Part shown: in pieces, positions 48,339 to 59,324 of the stretch
Position numbering within the stretch: position 1 is the first letter of the stretch
Layout of the letters: each line of letters opens with the position of its first letter
Source: Meloidogyne chitwoodi
Taxonomy: Eukaryota; Nematoda; Chromadorea; Rhabditida; Meloidogynidae
Length of the DNA: 64,000 nt
Assembly (NCBI GenBank): GCA_015183035.1
Contig: JACZZP010000014.1
Span: 1,674,001 to 1,738,000, forward strand
Direction: 5' to 3'
Position numbers and translations under genes: made by a program
The notes under the pieces: generated by a model
What the model saw: only the letters and a program-made list of their open reading frames with translations
The model's database searches: none
What the model was told of the DNA's origin: nothing

Positions 48339-49895
48339 ATGGAATCTGAAAGAGTTCTCTGGGAGCTACCGTACTACCACGGATTGATGAGAAAAATAAT
48401 TTTATTTTTTAAAATTTATATTTCCTTTTTTAAGCTGCCTCGTGAGGATGCAATGGCCATGCTGAAGATGAATGGAGAGTTTCTGATCCGGAAGAGCGAG
48501 GAAAACGCAGGAGACGTGCGCATCTTCGTCCTGTCGGTCGTCTACGGGGGCACCAAGCACTACCTCTTTCGTGAGGAGAAGGGACGCATCTCCATCGACT
48601 TCAAAACAGACAAAGGATACCGATCGATCAAGGATTTTGTGGAAAGTCACATGCAAAACCATCAACCAGTCTGCTCGGTACGAACCTTATCAGCTTAAAC
48701 GCTTTTTTTATTTTTAATATTCAATAATTTTCAGGGGAGCCATGTGACCATATCGAAACCGATAGGACGCAAAGAGTGGGAGTTGGCGCATGCTGATATC
48801 ACGAGCGGATCAAAGCTAGGAGCCGGCGCATTTGGGATTGTAAGAAGAGGCGAGCTAAAACACAGCAGTGGACAAAAAAAGGTGGCCATCAAGGAGGCAA
48901 CGCTGACCAAATGCACGAAGGAGCAAATAAAAGAATTCATGAACGAGGCGCGTATAATGAGGAAATTCAAGCATCCTAACGTCATCCAATCCTTTGGTTC
49001 GTTTCATTATTTTATTAATCGCTTCTAATTTTTATTTCTTTTTTTTAAAGGTGTCGCTGTTGGTCAAGAGCCTTTGATGATCGTCATGGAGCTTGCAACA
49101 AATGGTGCACTCAAGGATTATCTACAAGAACACCCGAGAAGCTCGAGGAGCAAGCTGTATATGTGCATGGGAGCGGCTTCCGGTCTGAACCACGTACATG
49201 AGAACAACATCGTCCATTGCGATATAGCAGCGAGGAACTGCCTTTACAGTGACTCAAAGGTAGATAAATTATATAATTTTTTTTAAAGTTTTGTTTTTGA
49301 AGGTTAAGATCGCGGACTTTGGCTTGGCTCGTGAATTGTACCCTGGTGAGACAGAAATCAAGCTGGACAAAGATCAAAAGCTCCCCATCAAGTGGTTGTC
49401 ACCCGAAACGATGAGGGATCGCGTCTGCACCAAGAAATCCGATGTGTGGGCCTTTGGGATCCTCTGCTGGGAAATCTTCGCCAATGGTGGCAACCCTTAT
49501 GCCGATTTTGGGACGAATAACGATGTGGCAAGGAAAGTAAGTTTTCATTATTTAATTTTTGACCAAAATTATTTTTTATTATCATTCAGGTGATTATGGG
49601 CGAGCGGATGAAATTCTCATGTGAAGCGCCAACTGAATTCACGGAATACATCGTAAAGCGTGTTTGGGACGGCGACTCCGACGAAAGAACCGCAATGCAG
49701 CAAGTACTCCAATGGTTCGACAACAACATCAAAAGGATCTCTGACAGTCAGCGGAGCAGAATGGACGAATCAAAGGGTGAAGGAAGCTCGAAGCCCTCAC
49801 GACCAACACCGAAGGAAGGGTCGACTGCAAAGGACAGGAGTGGCAAAGAGAAGAGTGGAAAGGATAAGAAGAAGGGCGGGCCCCGAAAGAGATAA
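48339..49895 (+). CDS. Fer-type SH2-tyrosine kinase, copy B
   Basis: Mirror copy of copy A. Exons 48339-48677, 48735-48996, 49051-49259, 49303-49536 and 49590-49895 sum to 1350 nt, an exact 449 codons plus stop. The translated protein is identical to copy A in all coding parts I compared. Start MESERVLWELPYYHGL. At 48388 the sequence ATGAGAAAAATAATTTT...TTTTTTAAG looks like an old 48 nt intron whose first G became A. It is in frame and without stops, and would add 16 residues (MRKIILFFKIYISFFK) inside the SH2 domain. Catalytic HCD lies at 49214-49222. Many C. elegans relatives are sperm-expressed, so a germline role is a possibility only. Confidence 0.93.
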
Positions 49896-50438
49896 ATAGA
49901 AGAGTAAAACTTGATCGATCCAACTATATATATTGTGCTCCTAATTCACCCTTGATATTGTATCACTGTTCATTATTTTTGTTAATTTTCCCCTCATATT
50001 ATTTAAATTGTAATGTAAATGTATATTAATTGTAGATATATTGTTAATTATATTTGTAATAAAATTTATTAAATGTTTGTTGTTTCTAAGAGTATTTAAA
50101 TTTTCTAGGGAATTTGTTTTTTTTTTCACAATATTTATTTAGTAGTTTTCAAACCATTTCCTTTGCATAATAGCCTTGTTTTAAAACTTCAATTGGTCCT
50201 CTTGATGAAATTATGGAGAATACAATTATATTCTCTCACTCAGCTTTATTTTGCCTATTTAACGTTGCATATAATTTGAAGTTGTTCTAGTTTAATTAGA
50301 CATTAATTTTCATTGGACTCATAAAAGCCAGTGCTTAAGCTATAATAAATTATTTAATTGTGTTATAATTAATAGCATAATTTTTTGTTTCTTTAAATGA
50401 ATATTTTTTACATATTTTATTAAATCCAAAAAAATCAT

Positions 50439-52479
50439 TTAATCAACTTTTCTTTTTTTAATTAAAGGCTTTTCAAAAATAGGTTTCATCCCTGCTGCAT
50501 GTTTAGTGACAAATTTAGCACTTAAAGGTGTTGGTGTCGCCCAAACACCTTGATGATCAGTTGTATCCTCTAAAAATAAATTTAAATTAGTAAAAAAAAT
50601 TTTTTGGCATTTAATTAAAAACTTGAATTATATTTTTCAAACAATAACGACAAAATAAGTTAAGATAACATTTATGTATTTAAAAATCCGAAAAAACTTT
50701 AAAAATTTAAACCTGCTGTCAAATGTGTCCACTTTGAACGACTTGCTTTTCCAAAGTTTTTAACCTAATTTAATAAATAAAATAAATATCAAATTAAATT
50801 TAAAAACCTGCATAACTTTAGGCAAAACAGATTTATCAAAAACATCTTCCCCCGTTGCTTCAGCAAAATTTCTTCTGAGAACATCATCTTCTTTATCAAG
50901 AAAGAAAACTCCTCTATGATAGTATTTTTGCAAAAATTTATATTTTCCTTTTCTTTGTTCATTTGTAATTAGCTTTAAAAATGAAAAAACTTAACTTTAA
51001 AAATAAAAAAAAAACCTTTGGATGTAATCTCATATATTCACGTCTTTCTTCTTCAGTCATAGCATGAATTCTTTCCATTTCTTCTTTTTCACGAGTTAAT
51101 GCTTCTCTTTCTTCTCGATTTCTTCTAAGACGCTTCATTTCACGAACTTTCCACATTTCATAAGCTATTTGTTCACTTTCATCATCAGTATCTATCGCTG
51201 CCAAATCAAGTTTTGCTGCACTTTCTTCTTTCCTAATCTTTTCAATTTCTACTTCATGTTTCATTTGTTCCTCAACCATTTTTATTGTTTGACGACGTTT
51301 TTCCTCAACTTGTAATTGACGTAATTTTTCCAATCCTTCTTGCTCTTTATCAACGTCAACGAGAGTTACACGATCATTTCTTTTATTTAAGGATAAATTT
51401 TTTAAACTCTTCTAAAATGGCTAACCTTGGAACAAAAACTGGTTTTAACCTTGGAATCATTTCATCATCACTTTCATCTTCTTCTTCTTCAGAACTTTCT
51501 TCTTCGCTTTCTTCCTCCTCACTAACTTCTTCAGTTTCTTTTTGACGGACCAAAAGTTCCTTAAAAAATTGTTTTAACCTCTCAAAACTTAAAAAAAAAC
51601 CTGTTCTTCTTGGCGACGACGTCTCATCCGAATAAGTTCACGTCTTCTTTGCATAACCTCCTCATCAGCGTATTCATCAGGCTCTTCTTGCTCAACTCTG
51701 TTCTGCTCCTCTCTTTCAATTTCTTGACGCCGTTCCAAAGCTCTACGATGACGCTCTTCTAACTCACGTTCATCCTCTGAAGCAGATTCGGGCTCTAAAG
51801 CCTCTTCCTCTTCCAAACCAAGTTCATCCTTCATTTCCTGTTTAAATTTTCTTTCAATCTCTTCATTACTTCGATGGCTAAAAATAAAAATAATGTGAAG
51901 AATTAAAAAAAATTTATATTTTCTAAAAATTCCCGTTTTAACCCTAAAAACAAATAAAATTATAACCTCTTATTTCTATCATTGTCCCGATGATCATTTC
52001 GTCTGCTACGATGATGGCGACTACTGTTATCATTTTCTCTGTTGTGTCTTTGACTATGAGCGCTTCGCTCTTCTCTCTGAACTTCTTCTTCTTGTTTTTC
52101 TTCTAGTTCTGCATTATCATCGTCTGAATCAACATCTCGAGCGAATTCTGGACTTAAATTAAATAAAACATATTTTAAATTAAGTTGAAATTAAATTAAA
52201 ATGCTCAAAAAACATTTTGAAAAATTAAGTCCATCAGTGAGGTTCGAACCCACGACCCCCATTTGCATCCAAAAATATCAAAATAACCGTTAATGTTTAA
52301 CTATTTGAAAAAATTAAAACAAACATTTTTCCTGCCATATACCGCTGTACTTTAACCTTCTTCATAACTATACGTCCTTTGTCATCCTTTACAGGAATAG
52401 CACCGGCAGTAGACAATGGGCGAGGCCCTAATATTTTTAAGTCCAAATTCCTTTCAAATTTAGGCACAAAATCGCCCAT
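50439..52479 (-). CDS. mfap-1: microfibrillar-associated protein 1 (spliceosomal MFAP1)
   Basis: Spliceosome B-complex protein needed for pre-mRNA splicing. Start [20 protein letters not shown] (52479), then [20 protein letters not shown]. Long charged, Arg/Glu-rich helices follow ([40 protein letters not shown], then [10 protein letters not shown]). The conserved C-terminal core is [69 protein letters not shown] and [16 protein letters not shown]. It ends IKKRKVD. The C-terminal core is the diagnostic part of the MFAP1 family. About nine exons; an intron near 52150-52310 contains a tRNA-like relic. It converges on kinase copy B. Confidence 0.95.
52226..52285 (-). repeat. tRNA-like relic in mfap-1 intron
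   Basis: On the minus strand the B box GGGTTCGAACCTC follows an upstream GGATGCAAATGGGGGTCG. No full cloverleaf can be drawn. Another intronic B-box relic. Confidence 0.4.
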
Positions 52480-52890
52480 TTTTTATATTTTTGGTAAAAA
52501 CTAAATTTCAATTAAATAAACAAATACAATAAAACAAAATATTACGTTAATAATAAAATAGTTTGACATTAAAAGACAAAATTGATGACATTTTATTTTC
52601 TTAAAAATGTAAATTATATAAAAAACAAAAAACGGGATTAAAATTTTCATTCAATTCCACTTCCTGGATGCGCCAAAACCATCTAAAAAAAATATTTTTT
52701 AATTATTGTATAAACTAATTTTTTTGAATTTAAATGTTAGTCCCAAAGTTTCGCTCCACACCATTAAAAGGAAAATAAAATAAAAAAAAACCAAATTTAT
52801 TTTTACCAAAAAAATAATATTTATTTAAAAGAAAAATATGACCCAACTTTTTCTTTAAATTAAAAAAAAATCAAAACCTTGAAACATCTC

Positions 52891-55800
52891 TCAACGTTGA
52901 TATGGTTTATAACGACTATGTCTTCGAGGCGGTGAATTATTCCGATTTTTATTATTTGAACGTTCTTTATGTGAAGATGAATGAGATGATTTGTTCCTTT
53001 CTTTAGATCTTTGTTGTTTTGAATTTTTCACTGTTTTATAATCTTCACTTGTCTTTGATTTATTAGATAATTGGTTGGGTTGTGGTGGTGGTGGTGGAGG
53101 TTGTGGTAAATTACTGGCCTGAAAAAAATATAAATATTTTTAAAAATTAATTTTTCGATAAATGGACAGTCTGAACAGACTTTTTAAATAATTCTAGACA
53201 AATTTTACTTAAATTATTGGGTCAAAATAGTCCTGAATTTGGGCGAATTCAGGGCCTGTACTTCAGAAAAAAACAAGGCCCAGCAGAAGCCTAAGAATTT
53301 TCAAAAAAATTTTAGGCTATACAGGAAAAACCAAGATTTTTTTTAAATAATTAAAAAAAACCTCGTTTGAAGAAAATGATTGTCCAACACATCGTTTGAT
53401 TACATCTTGTATGTCAGCCTGTACTTTAGCTTTTTCTAAATCTTCAATTTTTCTTTGATACTTTTCCAATTGAGAATGAATAAATTCTAAACTTGGTGCT
53501 TTTGTTCTGGTATAAAGACAAATTAGCATTTTAGAGATTAAGCGAACGTCACGATCTGACGCGTCGAAAAGTTCAAACCTTTTTTTTTTAAACCAATAAA
53601 TTAAAAAAAAATAAAAAACCATGGAAAAGGTGATTTAGGAAGAACAACGGGATTCACAACAGTCTCAGCTGCCAATTGAATACAAGCACAAGCAATTGTT
53701 TCTGGTGTATAACGTAAAAACATGTCTGTTCGTAGACCGTCGTTCATATAACTCCTTTTTAAATATTTAAAAATAAATATAAAAAGAATTTAAATTATTA
53801 TACCAAGCTTTTTGAAGCAATTCTTTACTTCTACTAATCTGCTCTCTAGTAGCATTTGGATCACTTTCTTTTCGTAACAATCCAAGAATGTGCAAGTAAA
53901 TATAAATAAGTTTGTGAGGGTGATGTACCTAAATATTTAAATAAAATTTAAATTTTAATAAATTAAAAAGATACGTGGACCACAAAGCCTAAAACATTGA
54001 GTAGACGACGCTCCGATTTAATTATTGAATTTTTAATATTCATGTACTGACTTCCGCCCAATTCCAAATGCTCAAACCTGTCAATTTTTTAAAAGAAAAT
54101 TTATTTAAAAAATTAAAAAAATATTTATTTTAACAATTCCAAATTATTTTTTTGTCATAAATTGGCCATTGAAACGACAAAAGAACAACTTAAAAAAGAA
54201 GATAACATTTTAAGAATAAAAAAGAAAAATCACAAACGTAGGACACTTGCAAAAAAAAAACCGTGTTATTTTTGAAACATTCCAACTTTAGAAAAATTCT
54301 ATTCGGTTAAAGATTCGTTTTCAAACAAAAAAACTCTATGAGTTATTTATATCAGGTTGTCGATGGTTATTTAATTTCAAAAAAACCATACCCCTGACCC
54401 TTTTTTTGACTCTAGAAATTTTAAATATAAATCAAAACAACCAGCGACAAAAAATTAAAATTTATTTTTATTTATTCTAAAGTGTTTTTATATTCAAAAA
54501 TAAACCGGCCTTTTTTTTCAAGCAAAACAACTTGTCCAACGTTTGTGACAGATATTTTGAGTGTTTACAAAACAATAAAGAGAAGGGTTGAGCGACATAT
54601 TTATATAAAATAAAAATAAATAAATTATAAATTAATTAAAAAAAAACCTGACAAAAAATATCAGATTTATATTGGCACAATCCTCTCTTTAAAACAAAGC
54701 AATTCCACAGAAAAAAAAAAGAAAACTTTACCTATTCAAGTATATATTTCCTGCAATTAAACTAAAAAAAGAACAAACATCTCACCTTAAAACACATCTT
54801 TTTCTTTTCATTTTCATCAACTAATAAATTCTAATAATAAGAATTGAATATTTGAGTAAAGTTGTGTGGTAAGTGCCTGTGAGTGCACCTAATAAAAATT
54901 GGATTATTATCAAATTTAAATTAACCCTATCCAAAAAATAAAAAAGAAATTTTACAAAAGTTAAAAGAAAGAAGAGAAAGAAATTTAAAACAAAAAAGAA
55001 ATAATCAGTGTTCTTTGAAGTTCAAGGAACTTTGGATACTTGAAAGGAAGGGCAATTCCAATAGGTTTTTTTGGTCAATTTTCTCATAGTTTCCTTAATT
55101 TTCAAACATAGAAAATTTTGAAAAATTTGAGACAAACGAACATTGGAATTTTGCCCCAAAAACATTGACTTTTAATAAAAACAAAAGTTGATAAAGTCAA
55201 AAAAGAAAAAAAACAATTTTTGATTTACTAAAATGTTTTTTTTATGTCGTTTCAAAACCTTTATACATATAATATTTTTTAAACCGCCAAACTTTTTATT
55301 ATAAATATTATTTTTAAGCAATATTAAAGCTTAAAAATAATTTTCTTTAATAGAAACAATAATTTCCTTACTTTTTTGGCCGAAGTTGTTTTTGTTGTTG
55401 TTGAGGACTGCTAGTACTAATACCACCACTAATCTTTCTTCGATACTGATGCAATTGTTTGAGTCGATGATAAACATTTATAACTTCTCTAGGCTTCCTT
55501 GGCTGCTCCTCGATTTTGCTTGCCAACAAAAGACACGCACAGACCATGTGCTGTGGAAAGGGAATATTTTAAAATTTTAATTTTTCTACTTTTCCCATAT
55601 TTCACAAGGAAAAATGAGGAGAAAATGGGGGAACCACCACAACGCTTAAAATTTCCCAATAATGTCCCCCAAATCTTAATGCTTCTAGTAATTTTTTTAA
55701 TTCAAATATTTCCCCGGAGATAACTCGAAAATTAAATAATTAAAATAAACCTCAAAATTATGACGGACAAATGATTTTTGATAATAAAAACGTTGAAATA

Positions 55801-56283
55801 AAATTTGTGCTGTTGCTGCTGCAGTTTGACTCAATTTTAATAAAATAGCACCAGATTGAATTAATTCACATCCCAAATAACGAATGTCCTGAAAATTTAA
55901 TAATAGTTTGTCAAAAATAAGTATTAAAAAAACCTTTTCCAAATCCACACTTATTCCATCAGCCAAAGAAGGAGGATTTTCCAATTTTGCTAAAGAAGCC
56001 TCATCATAAGACATTAACCATTTTTCTGCAGAAATGTCAATTTTTGAATAATTCCGACGCTGACCAAAACTACTAGGTTTAATTTTGGAGAGTAATTCCT
56101 TTAAAAATTTAAATAAATTAGAAGTTCTAATTAAAATAAAAAAACCTTTAAACCATCCTTTTTATCTGTCGAATTGTCAATGTTTTCAATTTGTTTTTCG
56201 TCGGAATTGGCAAGATTTTGTGATTCAATATCATTAGTAGTCGTAGAAGAAACATTATTTTCAGTTTGATTTTTAGCAGCCAT
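52891..56283 (-). CDS. cyl-1: cyclin L (CDK11/CDK12-type partner, splicing-linked)
   Basis: Cyclin L binds CDK11-type kinases and acts in transcription and splicing in the nucleus. Start [18 protein letters not shown] (56283). Cyclin box 1 has [59 protein letters not shown] and [13 protein letters not shown]. It continues [36 protein letters not shown], and box 2 [20 protein letters not shown] with [12 protein letters not shown]. The C terminus has the polyproline [10 protein letters not shown] and a Ser/Arg/Lys-rich tail ending [13 protein letters not shown] at 52891. The tail is shorter than the long RS domain of human cyclin L. An intron of about 1.3 kb (54080-55380) contains a TIR element. 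Confidence 0.92.
54230..54548. mobile_element. MITE-like element in cyclin L intron
   Basis: Left end TCACAAACGTAGGACACTTG, then an A run. The right end is a T run, then CAACTTGTCCAACGTTTGTGA, the imperfect reverse complement. About 319 bp, no coding capacity. Confidence 0.7.
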
Positions 56284-57084
56284 TACACTGAAAATTTTTT
56301 AAACAAAAATTATAAAATTAAAAAAAACTAATCTTCAAGAAAATTTAAAAAAAGGATTATTTGGATTAAAGAAAAGAAAGCCATTTAATCGCAGGCAGAA
56401 TGCCAATCGATCGAAATAAGTACACTTGAGAGCGAATCCAGCCAACTTCTCAAAAAAATTATTAAATAAATGTAAAAATGAGCAATGTTTATCAGCGATA
56501 AAATATTAATTTAATTAAAGTTTATAATTTTATAGAATAATTGGTAACTATAGCAACACGAAAAATACATTTTTATTTGTTAAAACTCGGTTATTCCTCA
56601 TTGACCATTTTATAATGTTTCTCGTTATTGACCCTTTTTTATTTTTGCGTTATGTGTTTAAACACTAAAATCGCGCGATTTTTCACTTTTATCGTTGTAA
56701 CTTTTTCTGGAATTATATGATTTATCCGCCACTTAGTAAAAATAAGCAACTTTTCGAGACTTTTTGAATAATTAAAGAACTGTTTAGATCGATTAAGAAA
56801 TAAAAATGTATGGCCAAAAACAGTGGCTACTCTGAACCGACTGACGCTGAAACGTCTCCTACCTTATATTTTTAGCGTACAGCCCGAGAAGGCGCAGACA
56901 GCCATCTAGGCGCACAATAGTAAATAAAATGAAGAGAATTAGAGATAAAAATGAATTTAGAGATTCGCTTTTGCCTTCTAGGGCTATTTTGGAAAATTTA
57001 ACATATTCTTGCGTATTTTTCGCGAAAATTTTCACATATTTTTTTCATATTTTGCGATTTCGAGCACTTAATTTATAGAAAACT
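56284..57084. other. divergent intergenic region with dispersed repeat
   Basis: About 800 bp between the cyclin L and TIM50 starts. It holds a repeat at 56780-56863 that recurs upstream of HDA-1, and a relatively GC-rich patch near 56820-56920 that may be core promoter or 5' UTR. Confidence 0.55.
56780..56863 (+). repeat. dispersed repeat, CTGTTTAGATCGATTAAG type, copy 1
   Basis: CTGTTTAGATCGATTAAGAA through GTCTCCTACC. It recurs in the same orientation at 62091-62160 (CTGTTCAGATCGATTAAGGA through GTCTCCTACC), with an internal deletion in the second copy. Confidence 0.75.
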
Positions 57085-58954
57085 ATGATTCTTCAAAATT
57101 TAAAAAGATTTCCGCAACATAATGTTCATTTACTTTTTGGACGACTTACATGTTTTTGTAGAAATTTTAAAAATTATTCTACACAGTCTGGCTCAAATGT
57201 TAGAAATGTTTTAGCTTTTAATTTTCGTCATTTTAGTAATGTATGTTTTTTTATATTTTTTTATTCTTACAAATTTTTATTTTTAAGGAAGCAGCAGAGG
57301 AAAATGAAAGGCAAAAACGTCAAGAATGGCATTGGAAAAATGTTAAAGTAGGTATGGGATTCATGTCAATAATGACAATCACTGGAGCTGCTTATGTCTT
57401 TTTTGTTTATGGTATTTATTTTTCATTTAAAAATTTCTAACAAAAGCATTGGGTTTTTCTTGTCACATTCCTCCCCAACATTTGTTAAGATTTAAATATT
57501 TTTTCTTAAAATTTAACTCGAATTAATGTTCTCTTATTATTATCTTTTTTTATCTTAAAATTAGGTAGACAACCTCGTGATCCGATTACTGGTGAATTAT
57601 TACCTGATCAATTTTCCAACTACAGTTTTGCCTCTTTTTGGCGTGTTCTTGATTTTATTTCATTTTGGAGAAAGGTTTAGATTTTTTTAAAATATATTTT
57701 TTAATATTTTTTATCAGTTTATTGCTGAGCCTTCTAGAGAACAATTTCTTCCTGATCCAGTCAAACCCCCGTTTCATCAGCCAAAATACACAGTTGTTCT
57801 AGAAATAAGAAATGTTTTAGTCAGTCCTCAATGGGATGTGAGTAAATTTATTTTCTACTTTTTTAATTAAAAATTTGAGCTCTAATGTTCTTTTTTTAGT
57901 ACAAGAAAGGTCATTATTTTGTGAAACGACCAGCTTTGGATTATTTTATTGACATGATTGGCTATCCCAATTTTGAATTAGTTCTCTACACATCAGAAAA
58001 TCTTATGAATGTTTGATTTATTTAAATTATTATTTTTTAAATATTTATTTTTAGGCAGCTCCAATCGTCAGTCAAATTGACCCTAACGGTCAAAGGATCA
58101 ATCACGCTCTTTTTAGAGATTGTACTAAATATTTGAATGGAACACACGTTAAGGTTAATTTTATTTTTATTTATGGGGATCAACCCTATAATCAACTCCG
58201 TTTTCATAAAAAATTTTCAATTTTTGGGAAGTTTTAAGGGCAATAGCATCTTTTTGTTGATTCGATATTTGATTCTATTAATTAAATTCGAGAATGATTG
58301 GTTGATTATAGTTGTGTTTTTTATTATTTTTGTAAAGTTGATATAAGGGGTGGATCCATATTATGAAAATTTAATTTGTTAAAGTACACATCCTTAACCT
58401 TTTTGGCAATTTTTATGTTTAGATTTTTTAAATTTTTGTTATTTAAATATTTTAATCATCTTACATCAACTTTAAATATTTTTTAATTTTTAAAAAGGAT
58501 CTTTCTCGACTTAATAGAGACTTGAAAAAGGTAATTTATATTGATTGGGAACCTGCTGCATTTCAATTAAATCCTGAAAATGTTATTTGTATACCAAAAT
58601 GGAATGGCGATATGAACGATACTTCTTTAGTTGATTTGGCAGAATTACTTAAAAGTTTCTTCTTCTTTTTTTAATTTAAATTTTGAGCGTTTTATTTTAG
58701 CAATACATTTGTCTGATGCAGAAGATGTTCGACCGATTCTTCAATTTTATAGTCAATTTGATAATCCTACAGAGGAATTTAGAAGCAGAGCAAAAATGAT
58801 TGGACAAGAGGTTTTTTTAAATTTTAAATAATTCTTTTTTAACCTTTAGAATCAAAAAATAAATTCTTCATCTTCTCAATCGGGGTCAACTACAGAAGAG
58901 TCATTAAAGAAATATCGTGGAAGTTTATTTGGAGCAAGAAGGCATGCTGTTTAG
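57085..58954 (+). CDS. tim50: TIM50 mitochondrial import receptor
   Basis: Subunit of the TIM23 presequence translocase in the inner mitochondrial membrane. Start [20 protein letters not shown], a basic presequence. The single membrane helix is [20 protein letters not shown], with a matrix-side basic flank. The intermembrane-space FCP-like domain contains [91 protein letters not shown] and [14 protein letters not shown]. It ends FGARRHAV at 58952-58954. The phosphatase DxDx(T/V) motif is degenerate (LEIRNVLV), so it is an import receptor rather than an active phosphatase. An intron near 58155-58495 contains a TIR element. Confidence 0.95.
58175..58357. mobile_element. TIR element, GATCAACCCT family, copy 3
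   Basis: Starts GGGATCAACCCTATAATCAA and ends AAAGTTGATATAAGGGGTGG then ATCC. The termini are imperfect inverted repeats, and the internal GTTGTGTTTTTTATTATTTT block matches the other copies. It inserts in a TIM50 intron. Confidence 0.7.
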
Positions 58955-58977
58955 TTAAATTAAGGAAAATTGGGTGC

Positions 58978-59142
58978 AGTGACCGAAGGCAAAATTTTTT
59001 ATTAAATGAATACCTTTCGATTCGTCTAGACCAGTTGAATGGTTCAGAAATGTCAATGAACCAAAATATAGTCATCTGAAAATCAAAAAAAGAAAGGGGT
59101 CAAAAATGACCTCTCCCCTGTGTACTTGCCTTCGGACTCACT
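58978..59142. mobile_element. MITE-like element, CCGAAGGCAA ends
   Basis: Left end AGTGACCGAAGGCAA and right end TTGCCTTCGGACTCACT are inverted repeats with a 2 nt difference. About 165 bp, non-coding, 24 bp after the TIM50 stop codon in the gap between convergent genes. Confidence 0.75.
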
Positions 59143-59324
59143 ATATCTGAAAAACAAATTTTTGTTTTTTTTTCATTTTCAGTTATTGTTTTTGATTTAA
59201 ATAATTTATATAAAAATTTTCAAAACAATTTAAAAAATATTCTAGAGGCTTTAAAAGAAAATCAATTCCAATTTCAGGTTAAAACTCTTTTATTAATCCA
59301 TTCATATAAAATGTTACATTATCA

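Larger units (their letters stand above)
46142..50202. repeat. large palindrome with a kinase gene in each arm
   Basis: Left arm about 46142-48155 and right arm about 48182-50202 are reverse complements with only a handful of differences (for example near 46310/50035 and 46795/49550). They are separated by roughly 26 bp around 48156-48181. The arms end in the 3' flank of each kinase copy, where GTTTTAAAACTT is still shared and the sequences then diverge. Arms of about 2 kb contain the complete kinase gene, its introns and both flanks. Confidence 0.95.

Noticed and set aside
51285..51545. Ser-rich plus-strand ORF ([15 protein letters not shown])
   Set aside because: Antisense of the acidic [13 protein letters not shown] region of MFAP1.
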